Part shown: piece after piece, positions 1 through 8,195 of the stretch
Layout: each line of letters starts with the position of its first letter
Numbering within the stretch: the stretch's first letter is position 1
Source: Shimia sp. Alg240-R146
GTDB taxonomy: Bacteria > Pseudomonadota > Alphaproteobacteria > Rhodobacterales > Rhodobacteraceae
Assembly (NCBI RefSeq): GCF_947331465.1
Contig: NZ_CAMZOK010000001.1
Coordinates: forward strand, 496,001 to 560,000
Direction: 5' to 3'
Length of the DNA: 64,000 nt
Program-made: the position numbers and the translations under genes
The notes under the pieces: model-generated
What the model saw: the letters and a program-made list of their open reading frames with translations, nothing else
Told to the model about the DNA's origin: nothing
The model's database searches: none

Positions 1-604
1 CAAAAATCCGTGCCACACGTGGGTCGCTAGCAGCGGCTTTCAGCACTTCGTGATGCTGTTTCGTCCAGCTGCTATTCACAAATGCCCCGCGTTCCCGCCG
101 CATGGAAATCGACGAAATACTCTCCCGCTCAGCAGCGCTCAGCGTCAACCGGCTCGGGGGCAACATCCATATATCGACATCGAGACCCATTTGATGGCTG
201 CGGTGCCCAGACAACATCGGTCCGCCGCGTGGTTGGCTGATGTCGCCGATATAGAGCCCCTGCCAGCCGGGCTGTTGAGCTGCCTTTGCCGACAGGTCTT
301 TGATATAGGAAATGGTTTCAGGGTGTCCCCAGTTGCGGTTGCGCGACAAACGCATGGCTTGCCACGTTGGCCCCGTCTCTGCCAGCTGTTCGCCGCCCGC
401 GACACAGCCCTTTGAATAACTGCCAAACGGCGCAGGGGTTTGCGCGCTTCCGTCCGGTTTCGTACCAAAAAGCTGCTTAGCTTCAACACCTTGCATCGCC
501 ACGGGTACCGCCTGGCGGGTCGACACCGCCGGGCTATCCACAGTTTGCGTTTTGCAGGCGGCCAGCGCCACCAGCAGGGGAAGGATCAGGAAGCGGTGTC
601 CCAT
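1..604 (-). CDS. mepA: Penicillin-insensitive murein endopeptidase, lipoprotein-like, 3' end outside window
   Basis: The reading frame begins with ATG at 604 and stays open to the window edge, giving about 200 residues with the C-terminus missing. MepA is a periplasmic zinc enzyme (LAS/MEROPS M74 family) that cuts D-Ala-mDAP crosslinks in peptidoglycan. The metal site signature GHRSHQMGLDVD is visible, with His134, His137 and Asp144 as probable ligands. The N-terminus is a short hydrophobic stretch ending LVALAAC with Cys17, which reads as a lipobox; the E. coli enzyme is a soluble periplasmic protein, so membrane anchoring is a variation inferred here. The start overlaps the stop of the upstream transporter gene by 19 bp, so the two are probably co-transcribed. 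Family assignment is confident; the anchoring is a prediction from the sequence. Confidence 0.9.
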   Translation of the reverse strand, partial: MGHRFLILPLLVALAACKTQTVDSPAVSTRQAVPVAMQGVEAKQLFGTKPDGSAQTPAPFGSYSKGCVAGGEQLAETGPTWQAMRLSRNRNWGHPETISYIKDLSAKAAQQPGWQGLYIGDISQPRGGPMLSGHRSHQMGLDVDIWMLPPSRLTLSAAERESISSISMRRERGAFVNSSWTKQHHEVLKAAASDPRVARIF

Positions 605-1944
605 TTTGCGTGATCTCCTGCAGGGTTGACCCAGCGTAGCAGGATCAGGCCCAACAGGAAAAGGGCGATCAGCGGTGTCACCCCGATTTGTTGACTGCCG
701 GAAATCGCGGTCATAACCCCAATCAGGAACGGTGCAATAAATGATGTGGCTTTGCCGGCCAGCGCATACAAGCCAAACGATTCGGCCGTGCGCTCCGGTA
801 TGGCCTGACGCACCATCATCGACCGACTTGCTGCTTGGATCACGCCACCGGCGGCACCGATCAGCACTCCCATCACGTAAAAGGCTTGATCTGGCAAGGC
901 AGACTCGGGGCTCACGGCTATGCCAAACACGCTTTCGCGGGAGATGAACACAATGGCAATTGCCACACCGCACAGCACCCAGATGCAGACTTTGATCACC
1001 GGTTTGGGGCCAAACCTCGTGTCGGCTCGACCGCCGATCCATGCAAACACCGCGCCTGCGATGATTGCCAGAATGCCAAAGATCCCCACGTCGATTACCG
1101 ACCACTCCAGCACGCCAGCAGCGTAAATCCCGCCAAAGGTGTACATGCCATTGAGCGCGTCGCGATAAAACATCGAGCTGCCCAGATAGGCCAGAAGGGA
1201 CGGCGTTTGCGGCAGGTTGCGAATGGTGCCCACGACGTCGTTCAGCGCCTTTTTGGTGGCCCCTTTGGGCGGCTTGGCGCTCTTGGGGTCACGCACCCAC
1301 AAGAAGAACGGGATCATAAACACAGCATACCATATTGCCGTCAGCGGCCCGACAGAGCGCGTCCCCTCACGTTGAGCGGCGTCCAGCCCAAAGAGCGGAT
1401 CGATGCCGATCAACGTTTTTCCAGTCTCTGAGTTTTCCGCAAAAAGTGTCAGCATCACAACCAGTGTGACTAATCCCCCAACATAGCCAAACGCCCAGCC
1501 ATTTCCGGAAATGCGTCCGATCTCTTCTTTGGTGCCAAGATCAGGCAACATTGAATTGGTGAATATCGTCGCAAACTCCATGCCGATCATCCCGATTGCA
1601 AAGAGCGTCAGCGTCCATATCAAATCGAAATTGTCCGGCGCGGCCCACCACAGACCGAAAGATCCCACGACATACATCAGTGAAAACAGCCAGATCCAGC
1701 GCAGACGGTTGCCAAATGTATCTGCCATTGCGCCCAAAACCGGCGCCATGATCGCAATGATCACACCGGCAGCGGCAATGCCAAAACCCCATGCAGCTTG
1801 CGCTTCAGCCCCGTCCCCAATCAAATCCTTGATGTAGGGCGCAAAGATGAATGTGATCAAAAGCGTGTTGTACGGTTGACTGGCCCAATCAAAAAAGAAC
1901 CATCCCCAAATGCGCTTGCGCGCGGAAACCTCAGACATCCCCAT
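586..1944 (-). CDS. UMF1/Atg22-like MFS transporter
   Basis: A 452-residue protein with about 12 hydrophobic segments. It opens with a conserved RKRIWGWFFFDWASQPYNTLL segment typical of the UMF1 (Atg22-like, vacuole-effluxer-like) branch of the major facilitator superfamily, which usually carries this W-x-x-F-D-W-A motif. Family members are thought to export amino acids or related solutes, but the substrate of this bacterial protein cannot be told from sequence. It lies between a thioesterase gene 49 bp upstream and mepA, which it overlaps, suggesting a three-gene minus-strand unit. I am sure of the family and unsure of the function. Confidence 0.85.
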   Translation of the reverse strand: MGMSEVSARKRIWGWFFFDWASQPYNTLLITFIFAPYIKDLIGDGAEAQAAWGFGIAAAGVIIAIMAPVLGAMADTFGNRLRWIWLFSLMYVVGSFGLWWAAPDNFDLIWTLTLFAIGMIGMEFATIFTNSMLPDLGTKEEIGRISGNGWAFGYVGGLVTLVVMLTLFAENSETGKTLIGIDPLFGLDAAQREGTRSVGPLTAIWYAVFMIPFFLWVRDPKSAKPPKGATKKALNDVVGTIRNLPQTPSLLAYLGSSMFYRDALNGMYTFGGIYAAGVLEWSVIDVGIFGILAIIAGAVFAWIGGRADTRFGPKPVIKVCIWVLCGVAIAIVFISRESVFGIAVSPESALPDQAFYVMGVLIGAAGGVIQAASRSMMVRQAIPERTAESFGLYALAGKATSFIAPFLIGVMTAISGSQQIGVTPLIALFLLGLILLRWVNPAGDHAKWDTAS

Positions 1945-1993
1945 CCCCGGTCTGTTTTTCCTTACTTAGACAGGGGGCCGGATTAATAGCAAG

Positions 1994-2530
1994 TTAATCC
2001 TTCTGCGGCGGCCAGGGTCGCGTCGCGTCAGCGTCGATCCAGTTCTTCACCCATTCCGGCGCATCAGGTCGGGGTTCGTTTTGGGACATGGCCGCCATCA
2101 CGGTTTGCGGCGACACAATGCCGTCTCGGCCGGTGATGGCTGCACGGTATAACGCTTGGTTTGCGCAGTCTCCGTCCTGCTTCCACATGGATTGTTCGAG
2201 ATAGACAAACCGGTCGTCCCAATAGACCGCGCGGCTGTACATCGTGATTTTCTCAAACGTGCGGATGCGACGGCGATATTGCACCGATGCCCCCGCCATT
2301 GTCATGCCCCATCGATTCTCGCGCAGTGTGTTGATTAAGCCGTTGCGCCGCGCCAGGGGAATACGACCCAGATCAAACAGCGTTAGCGTGCGCCCGTTGT
2401 TGAGCTCCATCCACAGGTCGATGTCAGACGGCCAGCAGCGGTGCTCGGATACGTGGGTTCCCGTCAGAGGCAGCGGGGCTGCGTTTCGGTACTTCACCAG
2501 TTCCTTGATCATACGCGTGATGGGGTACAT
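1994..2530 (-). CDS. Hotdog-fold acyl-CoA thioesterase-like protein
   Basis: A 178-residue protein resembling the THEM6/4HBT-like hotdog thioesterases. The N-terminal part HRCWPSDIDLWMELNNGRTL matches the family pattern in which an Asp precedes the long hotdog helix, and the SVQYRRRIRTFEKITMYSRAVYWDDRFVYLEQ strand region follows the expected order. Such enzymes hydrolyse acyl-CoA thioesters; the chain length cannot be inferred. It is the first gene of the minus-strand run leading to the UMF1 transporter and mepA, and is divergent from yggT. The length is normal for the group. Confidence 0.75.
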   Translation of the reverse strand: MYPITRMIKELVKYRNAAPLPLTGTHVSEHRCWPSDIDLWMELNNGRTLTLFDLGRIPLARRNGLINTLRENRWGMTMAGASVQYRRRIRTFEKITMYSRAVYWDDRFVYLEQSMWKQDGDCANQALYRAAITGRDGIVSPQTVMAAMSQNEPRPDAPEWVKNWIDADATRPWPPQKD

Positions 2531-2672
2531 CGGTCATATCCTCAAATGGGGCGCGATGTGCGCGTTCAACGACTCTTGCAAGGGATCGTCAACCCTGTTC
2601 CCGCCTTGGCCTTGTGATTCAGGGCCTTGGTGCTTAGTTGTTGGCCGAAACCAACGAAAAGGATCCTTGGCG

Positions 2673-2954
2673 ATGATGGCAATCTACGGCCCGTTAAAGC
2701 TCATTTTAGACGTCGCATTCTTTATCATGATCGCGCACATCATCATGAGCTGGCTGATAAACTTTCAGGTGCTCAATCTGCGTCAGCCGATCGTTGGCCA
2801 AATCTGGATGGGATTGAATCGGTTGCTCGAGCCGATATATGAGCCTGTTCGCCGCTTCTTGCCCGACACGCGCCCATTGGACCTCGCACCTTTGGTGGTG
2901 TTCATCATCATCATTTCACTGCGTGACTTTATTTTGCCGGAGCTGTTGTTCTGA
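2673..2954 (+). CDS. YggT family membrane protein
   Basis: A 93-residue protein with two hydrophobic segments (about residues 5-28 and 67-90) separated by a loop containing LRQPIVGQIWMGLNRLLEPIYEPVRRFLP, the YggT family signature with its conserved P-x-x-R-R-x-L-P stretch. YggT proteins are small inner-membrane proteins linked to osmotolerance and, in some bacteria, to division or cell shape. The longer upstream frame was rejected because the family begins at this methionine; an AAAGGA sequence lies at about 2658-2663, and ATG occurs twice in tandem (2673, 2676). Confidence 0.85.
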   Translation: MMAIYGPLKLILDVAFFIMIAHIIMSWLINFQVLNLRQPIVGQIWMGLNRLLEPIYEPVRRFLPDTRPLDLAPLVVFIIIISLRDFILPELLF

Positions 2955-3031
2955 TCTTGGCCTCTTGCCCCTGACGGGTGGCTGTGGGACAGTCTGCCAA
3001 AGAGCAGACTGCCCCAAGAAACAGGTCCCAC

Positions 3032-5071
3032 ATGCCAGCCGCTGCCACGGTTTTGAGCGACGTATTCGGTTTTGAAAACTTCCGCCCTGGCCAGGAAGAA
3101 ATCGTTGACGCGGTGACGCGCGGCGACAATGTTTTGGCGATCATGCCCACCGGCGGGGGCAAATCACTGTGTTTCCAATTGCCTGCCCTGTTGCGCGAAG
3201 GCGTGACCGTTGTGATTTCGCCTTTGATTGCCCTGATGCGTGACCAAGTGCGCGCTTTGCGCGAGTCTGGCGTCGAAGCTGGTGCGCTGACTTCCGGCAA
3301 CACCGATGAAGAGACGGCACAGGTTTGGGATGCGCTAGGGGCGGGTCGTCTAAAGCTGCTTTATATCGCTCCGGAACGGCTTGGATCCCACGCAGCGATG
3401 GGCATGTTGCGCGACATCAACGTGTCGCTGATCGCGGTGGACGAAGCCCACTGCGTCAGCCAATGGGGGCACGACTTCCGACCAGACTATTTGCGCATTG
3501 GAGAGTTGCAGCGCGCGCTTGATGTGCCGATTGCCGCATTCACCGCCACGGCAGACGCCGAAACCCGTGCCGAAATTGTTCAACGGCTGTTTGGCGGGCT
3601 GGCTCCGCAAACCTTTTTGCATGGGTTTGACCGGCCGAACATTCATTTGGCTTTTGCCTCCAAGGACAATCCACGACGCCAAATTTTGCAATTTGCGGCG
3701 GCGCGCAAGGGTCAATCCGGGATCGTGTATTGCGGCACGCGAGCCAAGACCGAAACGCTGGCCAAGGCGCTGCGTGAGGATGGGCATTCTGCGCTGCACT
3801 ATCACGGCGGTATGGACCCTGCCGAAAGGCGGGATACCGAAGCCAGCTTTCAGCGAGAAGACGGGCTGATTGTGGTTGCCACCGTGGCGTTTGGTATGGG
3901 CGTCGACAAGCCCGACATTCGTTGGGTCGCGCACGCGGATCTGCCGAAATCTATTGAGGCGTACTATCAGGAAATCGGCCGCGCGGGCCGTGACGGCGCG
4001 CCAGCGGAGACCCTGACATTGTTTGGGCCTGATGACATCCGCTTGCGTCGGTCACAAATTGACGAAGGCCTCGCTCCACCAGAACGCCGCGCCGCCGATC
4101 ATGCGCGCCTCAACGCGCTTTTGGGGCTGGCCGAAGCGTTGGAATGCCGGCGGCAAAACCTGTTGGCCTATTTTGGCGAAACAGATGTTACCTGCGGAAA
4201 ATGCGATCTGTGCGACACGCCCGCGGATGTGTTTGACGGCACCGAGGCAGTGCGCAAAGCCTTGTCTGCGATCCTTCGCACAGAAGAATGGTTCGGATCT
4301 GGTCACTTGATCGACATTTTGCTGGGCAATGAAACGGATCGCATCCGCGAACGCGGCCATGATGCGTTGCCAACGTATGGCGTTGGGCGCGAATACGACA
4401 AGCGCCAATGGCAGGCGGTGTTTCGCCAGATGATGGGCCATGATCTGGTGCGTCCCAATCCAGAACGTCATGGCGCATTGACGATGACTGACGACGCGCT
4501 GCCGGTGCTTCGCGGAGAGCAATCGGTGTGGTTGCGCCGCGATACGATCAAGACCGCTAGCCGCCGCCCCGCTGTCAAAACGTTGGTTAGCGAGGAACAT
4601 GCGCCATTGATGTCGGCCCTGAAGGCCAAACGTCGCGCGCTGGCCGAAGCCGCAAAGGTGCCAGCTTATATCATCTTCAATGACAAGACCCTGGCTGAAA
4701 TGGCCGAGTCTCGTCCTGCCAACCTTGACGAAATGGCACGAATCGGAGGGGTTGGCGCTAAGAAGCTTGCGACATATGGCGACGCATTTCTTGAGGTCAT
4801 AAACGGTGACGTGCAAGAGATGCACCCCAGTCGCCGCAAAATTGCCGGTCGAGGCGACGCCACGCTTTATGATCAGCTGTTAGAAGCGCAATCCCAACTT
4901 CTGCGCGGGCCGGAAGGCATCGACAAACCCATGAGCTGTTCTGCCTCGCTTTTGGCCAAAGTGGCCAGCGCCCGACCGCGTGATGCGGACAATATGGCGC
5001 GCCTTCTGGGGGATCGACGCGCAGAGCGTTTCGGCACCGCGTTTTTGGATGTGTTGCGCGATGTGGACTAA
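3032..5071 (+). CDS. recQ: ATP-dependent DNA helicase RecQ
   Basis: A 679-residue 3'-5' DNA helicase of superfamily 2 used in recombination repair and fork processing. Visible motifs in order: Walker A MPTGGGKS (near residue 40), the DEAH box in VDEAHCVSQWGHDFRPDY with the RecQ aromatic-rich loop, motif VI QEIGRAGRDG, the zinc-binding cysteines C-R-R-Q-N-L-L-A-Y-F-G...CGKCDLC, a winged-helix region, then HRDC sequence (AKVPAYIIFNDKTLAEMA). A further HRDC-like stretch follows at the C-terminus. The ATG at 3032 is chosen because PAAATVLSDVFGFENFRPGQ matches the usual RecQ N-terminus; a GTG at 2978 would add 18 unlikely residues. Confidence 0.95.
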   Translation: MPAAATVLSDVFGFENFRPGQEEIVDAVTRGDNVLAIMPTGGGKSLCFQLPALLREGVTVVISPLIALMRDQVRALRESGVEAGALTSGNTDEETAQVWDALGAGRLKLLYIAPERLGSHAAMGMLRDINVSLIAVDEAHCVSQWGHDFRPDYLRIGELQRALDVPIAAFTATADAETRAEIVQRLFGGLAPQTFLHGFDRPNIHLAFASKDNPRRQILQFAAARKGQSGIVYCGTRAKTETLAKALREDGHSALHYHGGMDPAERRDTEASFQREDGLIVVATVAFGMGVDKPDIRWVAHADLPKSIEAYYQEIGRAGRDGAPAETLTLFGPDDIRLRRSQIDEGLAPPERRAADHARLNALLGLAEALECRRQNLLAYFGETDVTCGKCDLCDTPADVFDGTEAVRKALSAILRTEEWFGSGHLIDILLGNETDRIRERGHDALPTYGVGREYDKRQWQAVFRQMMGHDLVRPNPERHGALTMTDDALPVLRGEQSVWLRRDTIKTASRRPAVKTLVSEEHAPLMSALKAKRRALAEAAKVPAYIIFNDKTLAEMAESRPANLDEMARIGGVGAKKLATYGDAFLEVINGDVQEMHPSRRKIAGRGDATLYDQLLEAQSQLLRGPEGIDKPMSCSASLLAKVASARPRDADNMARLLGDRRAERFGTAFLDVLRDVD

Positions 5072-5095
5072 GTTAACGAGCGAAGGAAACCAGCC

Positions 5096-5869
5096 ATGCT
5101 GACAGTGATTTCTCCGGCCAAGCGCCTGAATTGGGATGCGGTGGACGGTCCCGTGACAGAGCCGGATTTTCAGGACGACGCCATTCGCCTGACAAAGACC
5201 ATGCGCAACCTCACACTGACTGATTTGCGCAAGCTAATGGATCTGAGTCCGGACCTTGCCCGGCTCAATCGTGACCGGTTCAAAGCGTTTGCCGACGCGC
5301 CAACGCCGGAAACGGTTCGCCCGGCGGTGCATGCTTTTGCCGGCGACACCTATATCGGATTGGATGCCAACAGCCTTGAACCAGACGAGATGCGTTTCGC
5401 GCAAGATCATCTGCGCATCCTGTCCGGGTTGTACGGCGTGTTGCGCCCATTGGATGCGATACAACCATACCGTCTCGAAATGGGCAGCCGGCTAAAAACC
5501 CGACGAGGAAAGTCGCTATATGACTATTGGCGCGATGGCCCTGCCAAAGCCCTTCGGTCCCAAGCCGAGGCTGTGGGCACCGACACATTGCTTAATTGTG
5601 CGAGCCAAGAATACTTTGGTGCTGTGGATCTTAAGGCGCTGAAACTTCGGGTGGTGACGCCGGTGTTCATGGAAGAGCGCAACGGACAAGCCAAGATCGT
5701 GTCGTTTTTTGCCAAGAAAGCCCGTGGGTCGATGGCGCGCTTTGTGATCCAGAACCGGATTGCGAACGCCGAGAATGCCAAGGATTTCGACTTTGGCGGT
5801 TATGCCTTTCAGCCTGAGATGTCCGAGGGGGATCGCTGGGTGTTCTTGCGGGACTATCCAGAGAGCTGA
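5096..5869 (+). CDS. yaaA: Peroxide stress protein YaaA
   Basis: A 257-residue protein beginning MLTVISPAKRLNWD, the standard N-terminus of the YaaA (DUF328) family. The core LNCASQEYFGAVD and the C-terminal KIVSFFAKKARGSMARFVI motifs, which include residues implicated in DNA binding in the E. coli protein, are present. YaaA limits intracellular free iron during peroxide stress. It lies 24 bp after recQ in the same direction, so co-transcription is likely. Its 3' end overlaps the convergent hybrid kinase gene by 16 bp. Confidence 0.93.
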   Translation: MLTVISPAKRLNWDAVDGPVTEPDFQDDAIRLTKTMRNLTLTDLRKLMDLSPDLARLNRDRFKAFADAPTPETVRPAVHAFAGDTYIGLDANSLEPDEMRFAQDHLRILSGLYGVLRPLDAIQPYRLEMGSRLKTRRGKSLYDYWRDGPAKALRSQAEAVGTDTLLNCASQEYFGAVDLKALKLRVVTPVFMEERNGQAKIVSFFAKKARGSMARFVIQNRIANAENAKDFDFGGYAFQPEMSEGDRWVFLRDYPES

Positions 5870-8049
5870 GATGTCAGGTCTGGAGTGCCGTGACCGTTGA
5901 ACGGGTTGCTGACATCATCGGGCAGAGATTGTGAAATCACATTGAACACTTCGGCTTTGCGCACAGGTTTGGTGAGATAAACGTCCAGACCCGCCGCACG
6001 GATTTCGTCGGCGTCGTTGGACCCCGCAAGCGCTGTCAAAGCCACGATCGGAGTTCGTTTTCCGGACTCCTTTTCGAGATCGCGAATATGGCGTGTCGCC
6101 TCTTTGCCGTCCATCTTGGGCATGGAAATGTCCATCAGGATCAAGTCGGGCGTTTTGGCCTTGTACATCTCGACCGCCTCTTCGCCGTTGTGGGCAAATT
6201 CGAGATCAAGGTCGAGCGGACGCAGCAGTTTCGTCAGCACCAGCCGGTTTGTCTTGTTGTCTTCTGCCGAAAGCACCCGCATCCGCCGCTTGTGTGCCCC
6301 ATTTGGTGCCAGTTGCGCAGGAAGAGAGCTGCCGGCTGAGGTTTCTATGCAGCGACACAGCGCATTGCGCGAGATGGGTTTGCGCACCACAGCGGCAACA
6401 ATCGGGATGTCGGCCGCTTTGGCGCGGATGTTTTCATCGCTGGTCATCAAAATCACTGGCGCGCCTGAGGCCTGCCTTTGAAGCTCACTGGCAAGATCCA
6501 GCGCGTCCAAATGGCCAGGGCCATGGTCAATAACTACCAAATCAGCCTGAGGTGCAAACGTCAGAGCGCGGTTCTTGTCGCCGCATATGGTTACCCGGGC
6601 GCCCAATTGCTCCAACTGTTTCTTAAGAAGATCACAGTTGATCGAGATGTCGGAGGCCACAACAATGTGTTCCACATTTTGCGGCAAAGGCGTCGGTATT
6701 TTTTCACAGTTTTCATGTACCGGCAGCGCAAGACGGAAGCCAAAGGACGTGCCTTCACCCTGGATACTGTCAACCCAGATCTCACCACCCATGCGATGGA
6801 TCAATTGCCGTGTGATTGCCAGCCCCAAACCGGCGCCCTCAAACTCGCGGTTTTGGGCCTCATCAGCTTGGGTGAACTCGCCAAAGATATGTTCGAGCCG
6901 GTCCTCGGCGATGCCGATCCCGGTATCCTGAACCGTAACATGCAGAACCGTTTCGGCGCCGTCTTTGACGATCACTCCGACGACACGCACCAGGACGTGG
7001 CCCTCGCGCGTGAACTTGATCGCATTCTCAATAAGCTTGGTCAGCACCTGGCGCACGCGCGCCGGGTCTCCGACAAACTCTGTTGGCAGGAACAGGTCAT
7101 AATCGACCAACAGTTCCAATCCACGCTCACGCGCGGGGATCTGCAACATGGCAATCACTTCGTGAATGCAACGCTCTAGATCAAATGAGTCCTCCCGCAA
7201 CGCCATATTGCCGGCGCCAATTTTGGAATAATCGAGCACGTCATTGATGACCGACATCAACGCCTCGCCCGAGCTTTTTATGGTTGAAGCAAAAAGATGT
7301 TGTTCTTCGGAAAGCTCAGATTCCATCAACAGGTCCGCCATACCGACAAGACCATTCATCGGCGTTCGGATTTCATGGCTCATGTTTGCAAGGAAAGCAG
7401 ATTTCGCATGTTTGGCAGCCTCTGCTGCCTCCAGCGCCGTTTTCAAGGTGGTCTCATACGCGACGGCATCTGTCACATCCATGATCAGGCTTACACGATC
7501 GCCATTCTCTCCGGTTTTCAGGATGGGTTGGACGAAACGACCATTCCACAGTTTTAATGTGAACGGCTCAATGCTGTCGTCTTGCAGCCCCTGCAACAAG
7601 GCTGCGCGTACCGTTTCCGGATCTTGCCCCTGAAAATCGATGATACCGCCGTCAAAGGCATAATCCACAATTTCAGTTATGCTGGCGCCAGGCTTGACCA
7701 CATCAGAATGATTGAAGCTGGCAAGGTATGCCGGGTTGGCGGCCAGCATTTCGCCCGTATCGTCAAAAAATGCAAATCCGTCGCGCACGGCGCCGATAGA
7801 ACTCCACAACCGCTGTTCCGCCTGGTCCGCGCGATTTGTCGCCGCAGCGACCTCAGACTGCATCTGGTTTTTTTCGCGCAGTAACAGCGTGTGGTCAGAG
7901 CGCACTTCCCGGATTTCGGTTGTCAATTTCTGAGTTTTTGCACCAAACCTTGTCTGGAGCGTCGACAATTCAGCTTGCTTGATTGCAAGCAATTGCTCCG
8001 CCGCAAGGCGGGCGCGTCGTTCGTTTGCAATTTTTTCGGCCAGCGACAT
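5854..8049 (-). CDS. Cytosolic hybrid sensor histidine kinase (PAS, HisKA, HATPase, two receivers)
   Basis: A 731-residue kinase without transmembrane segments. The N-terminal 90 residues are a charged coiled coil (KIANERRARLAAEQLLAIKQ and onward). A PAS-like domain follows (DGFAFFDDTGEMLAANPAYLASF), then the HisKA dimerisation box [13 protein letters not shown] with the phosphorylated His, and HATPase N, G1 and G2 boxes (ENAIKFT, DTGIGI, GAGLGL). Two receiver-like regions come next: a first, degenerate one around ADLVVIDHGPG that lacks the usual acidic triad, and a canonical one with AEDNKTN, LILMDISMPKMDG and LTKP. No response-regulator gene adjoins it, so its partner is unknown. It ends convergently with yaaA. 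Confidence 0.9.
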   Translation of the reverse strand: MSLAEKIANERRARLAAEQLLAIKQAELSTLQTRFGAKTQKLTTEIREVRSDHTLLLREKNQMQSEVAAATNRADQAEQRLWSSIGAVRDGFAFFDDTGEMLAANPAYLASFNHSDVVKPGASITEIVDYAFDGGIIDFQGQDPETVRAALLQGLQDDSIEPFTLKLWNGRFVQPILKTGENGDRVSLIMDVTDAVAYETTLKTALEAAEAAKHAKSAFLANMSHEIRTPMNGLVGMADLLMESELSEEQHLFASTIKSSGEALMSVINDVLDYSKIGAGNMALREDSFDLERCIHEVIAMLQIPARERGLELLVDYDLFLPTEFVGDPARVRQVLTKLIENAIKFTREGHVLVRVVGVIVKDGAETVLHVTVQDTGIGIAEDRLEHIFGEFTQADEAQNREFEGAGLGLAITRQLIHRMGGEIWVDSIQGEGTSFGFRLALPVHENCEKIPTPLPQNVEHIVVASDISINCDLLKKQLEQLGARVTICGDKNRALTFAPQADLVVIDHGPGHLDALDLASELQRQASGAPVILMTSDENIRAKAADIPIVAAVVRKPISRNALCRCIETSAGSSLPAQLAPNGAHKRRMRVLSAEDNKTNRLVLTKLLRPLDLDLEFAHNGEEAVEMYKAKTPDLILMDISMPKMDGKEATRHIRDLEKESGKRTPIVALTALAGSNDADEIRAAGLDVYLTKPVRKAEVFNVISQSLPDDVSNPFNGHGTPDLTSQLSG

Positions 8050-8195
8050 GCGGGCGCCCTCAGACTCAAGACATTGATGGGCACATACTGTGGGTGGGAA
8101 ATGAACATCAACTTAAGCCATTCGTTAAAGGTGGAATCGTTGCAATAATCCGCGCAGACATGGCACCCTCTTGCCAGGTACAGCAGGAGAGACCC

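Noticed and set aside
2244-2672. 143-residue upstream extension of the YggT frame
   Set aside because: The extension overlaps the divergent thioesterase gene on the other strand and has no family sequence; the ATG at 2673 gives a normal YggT.
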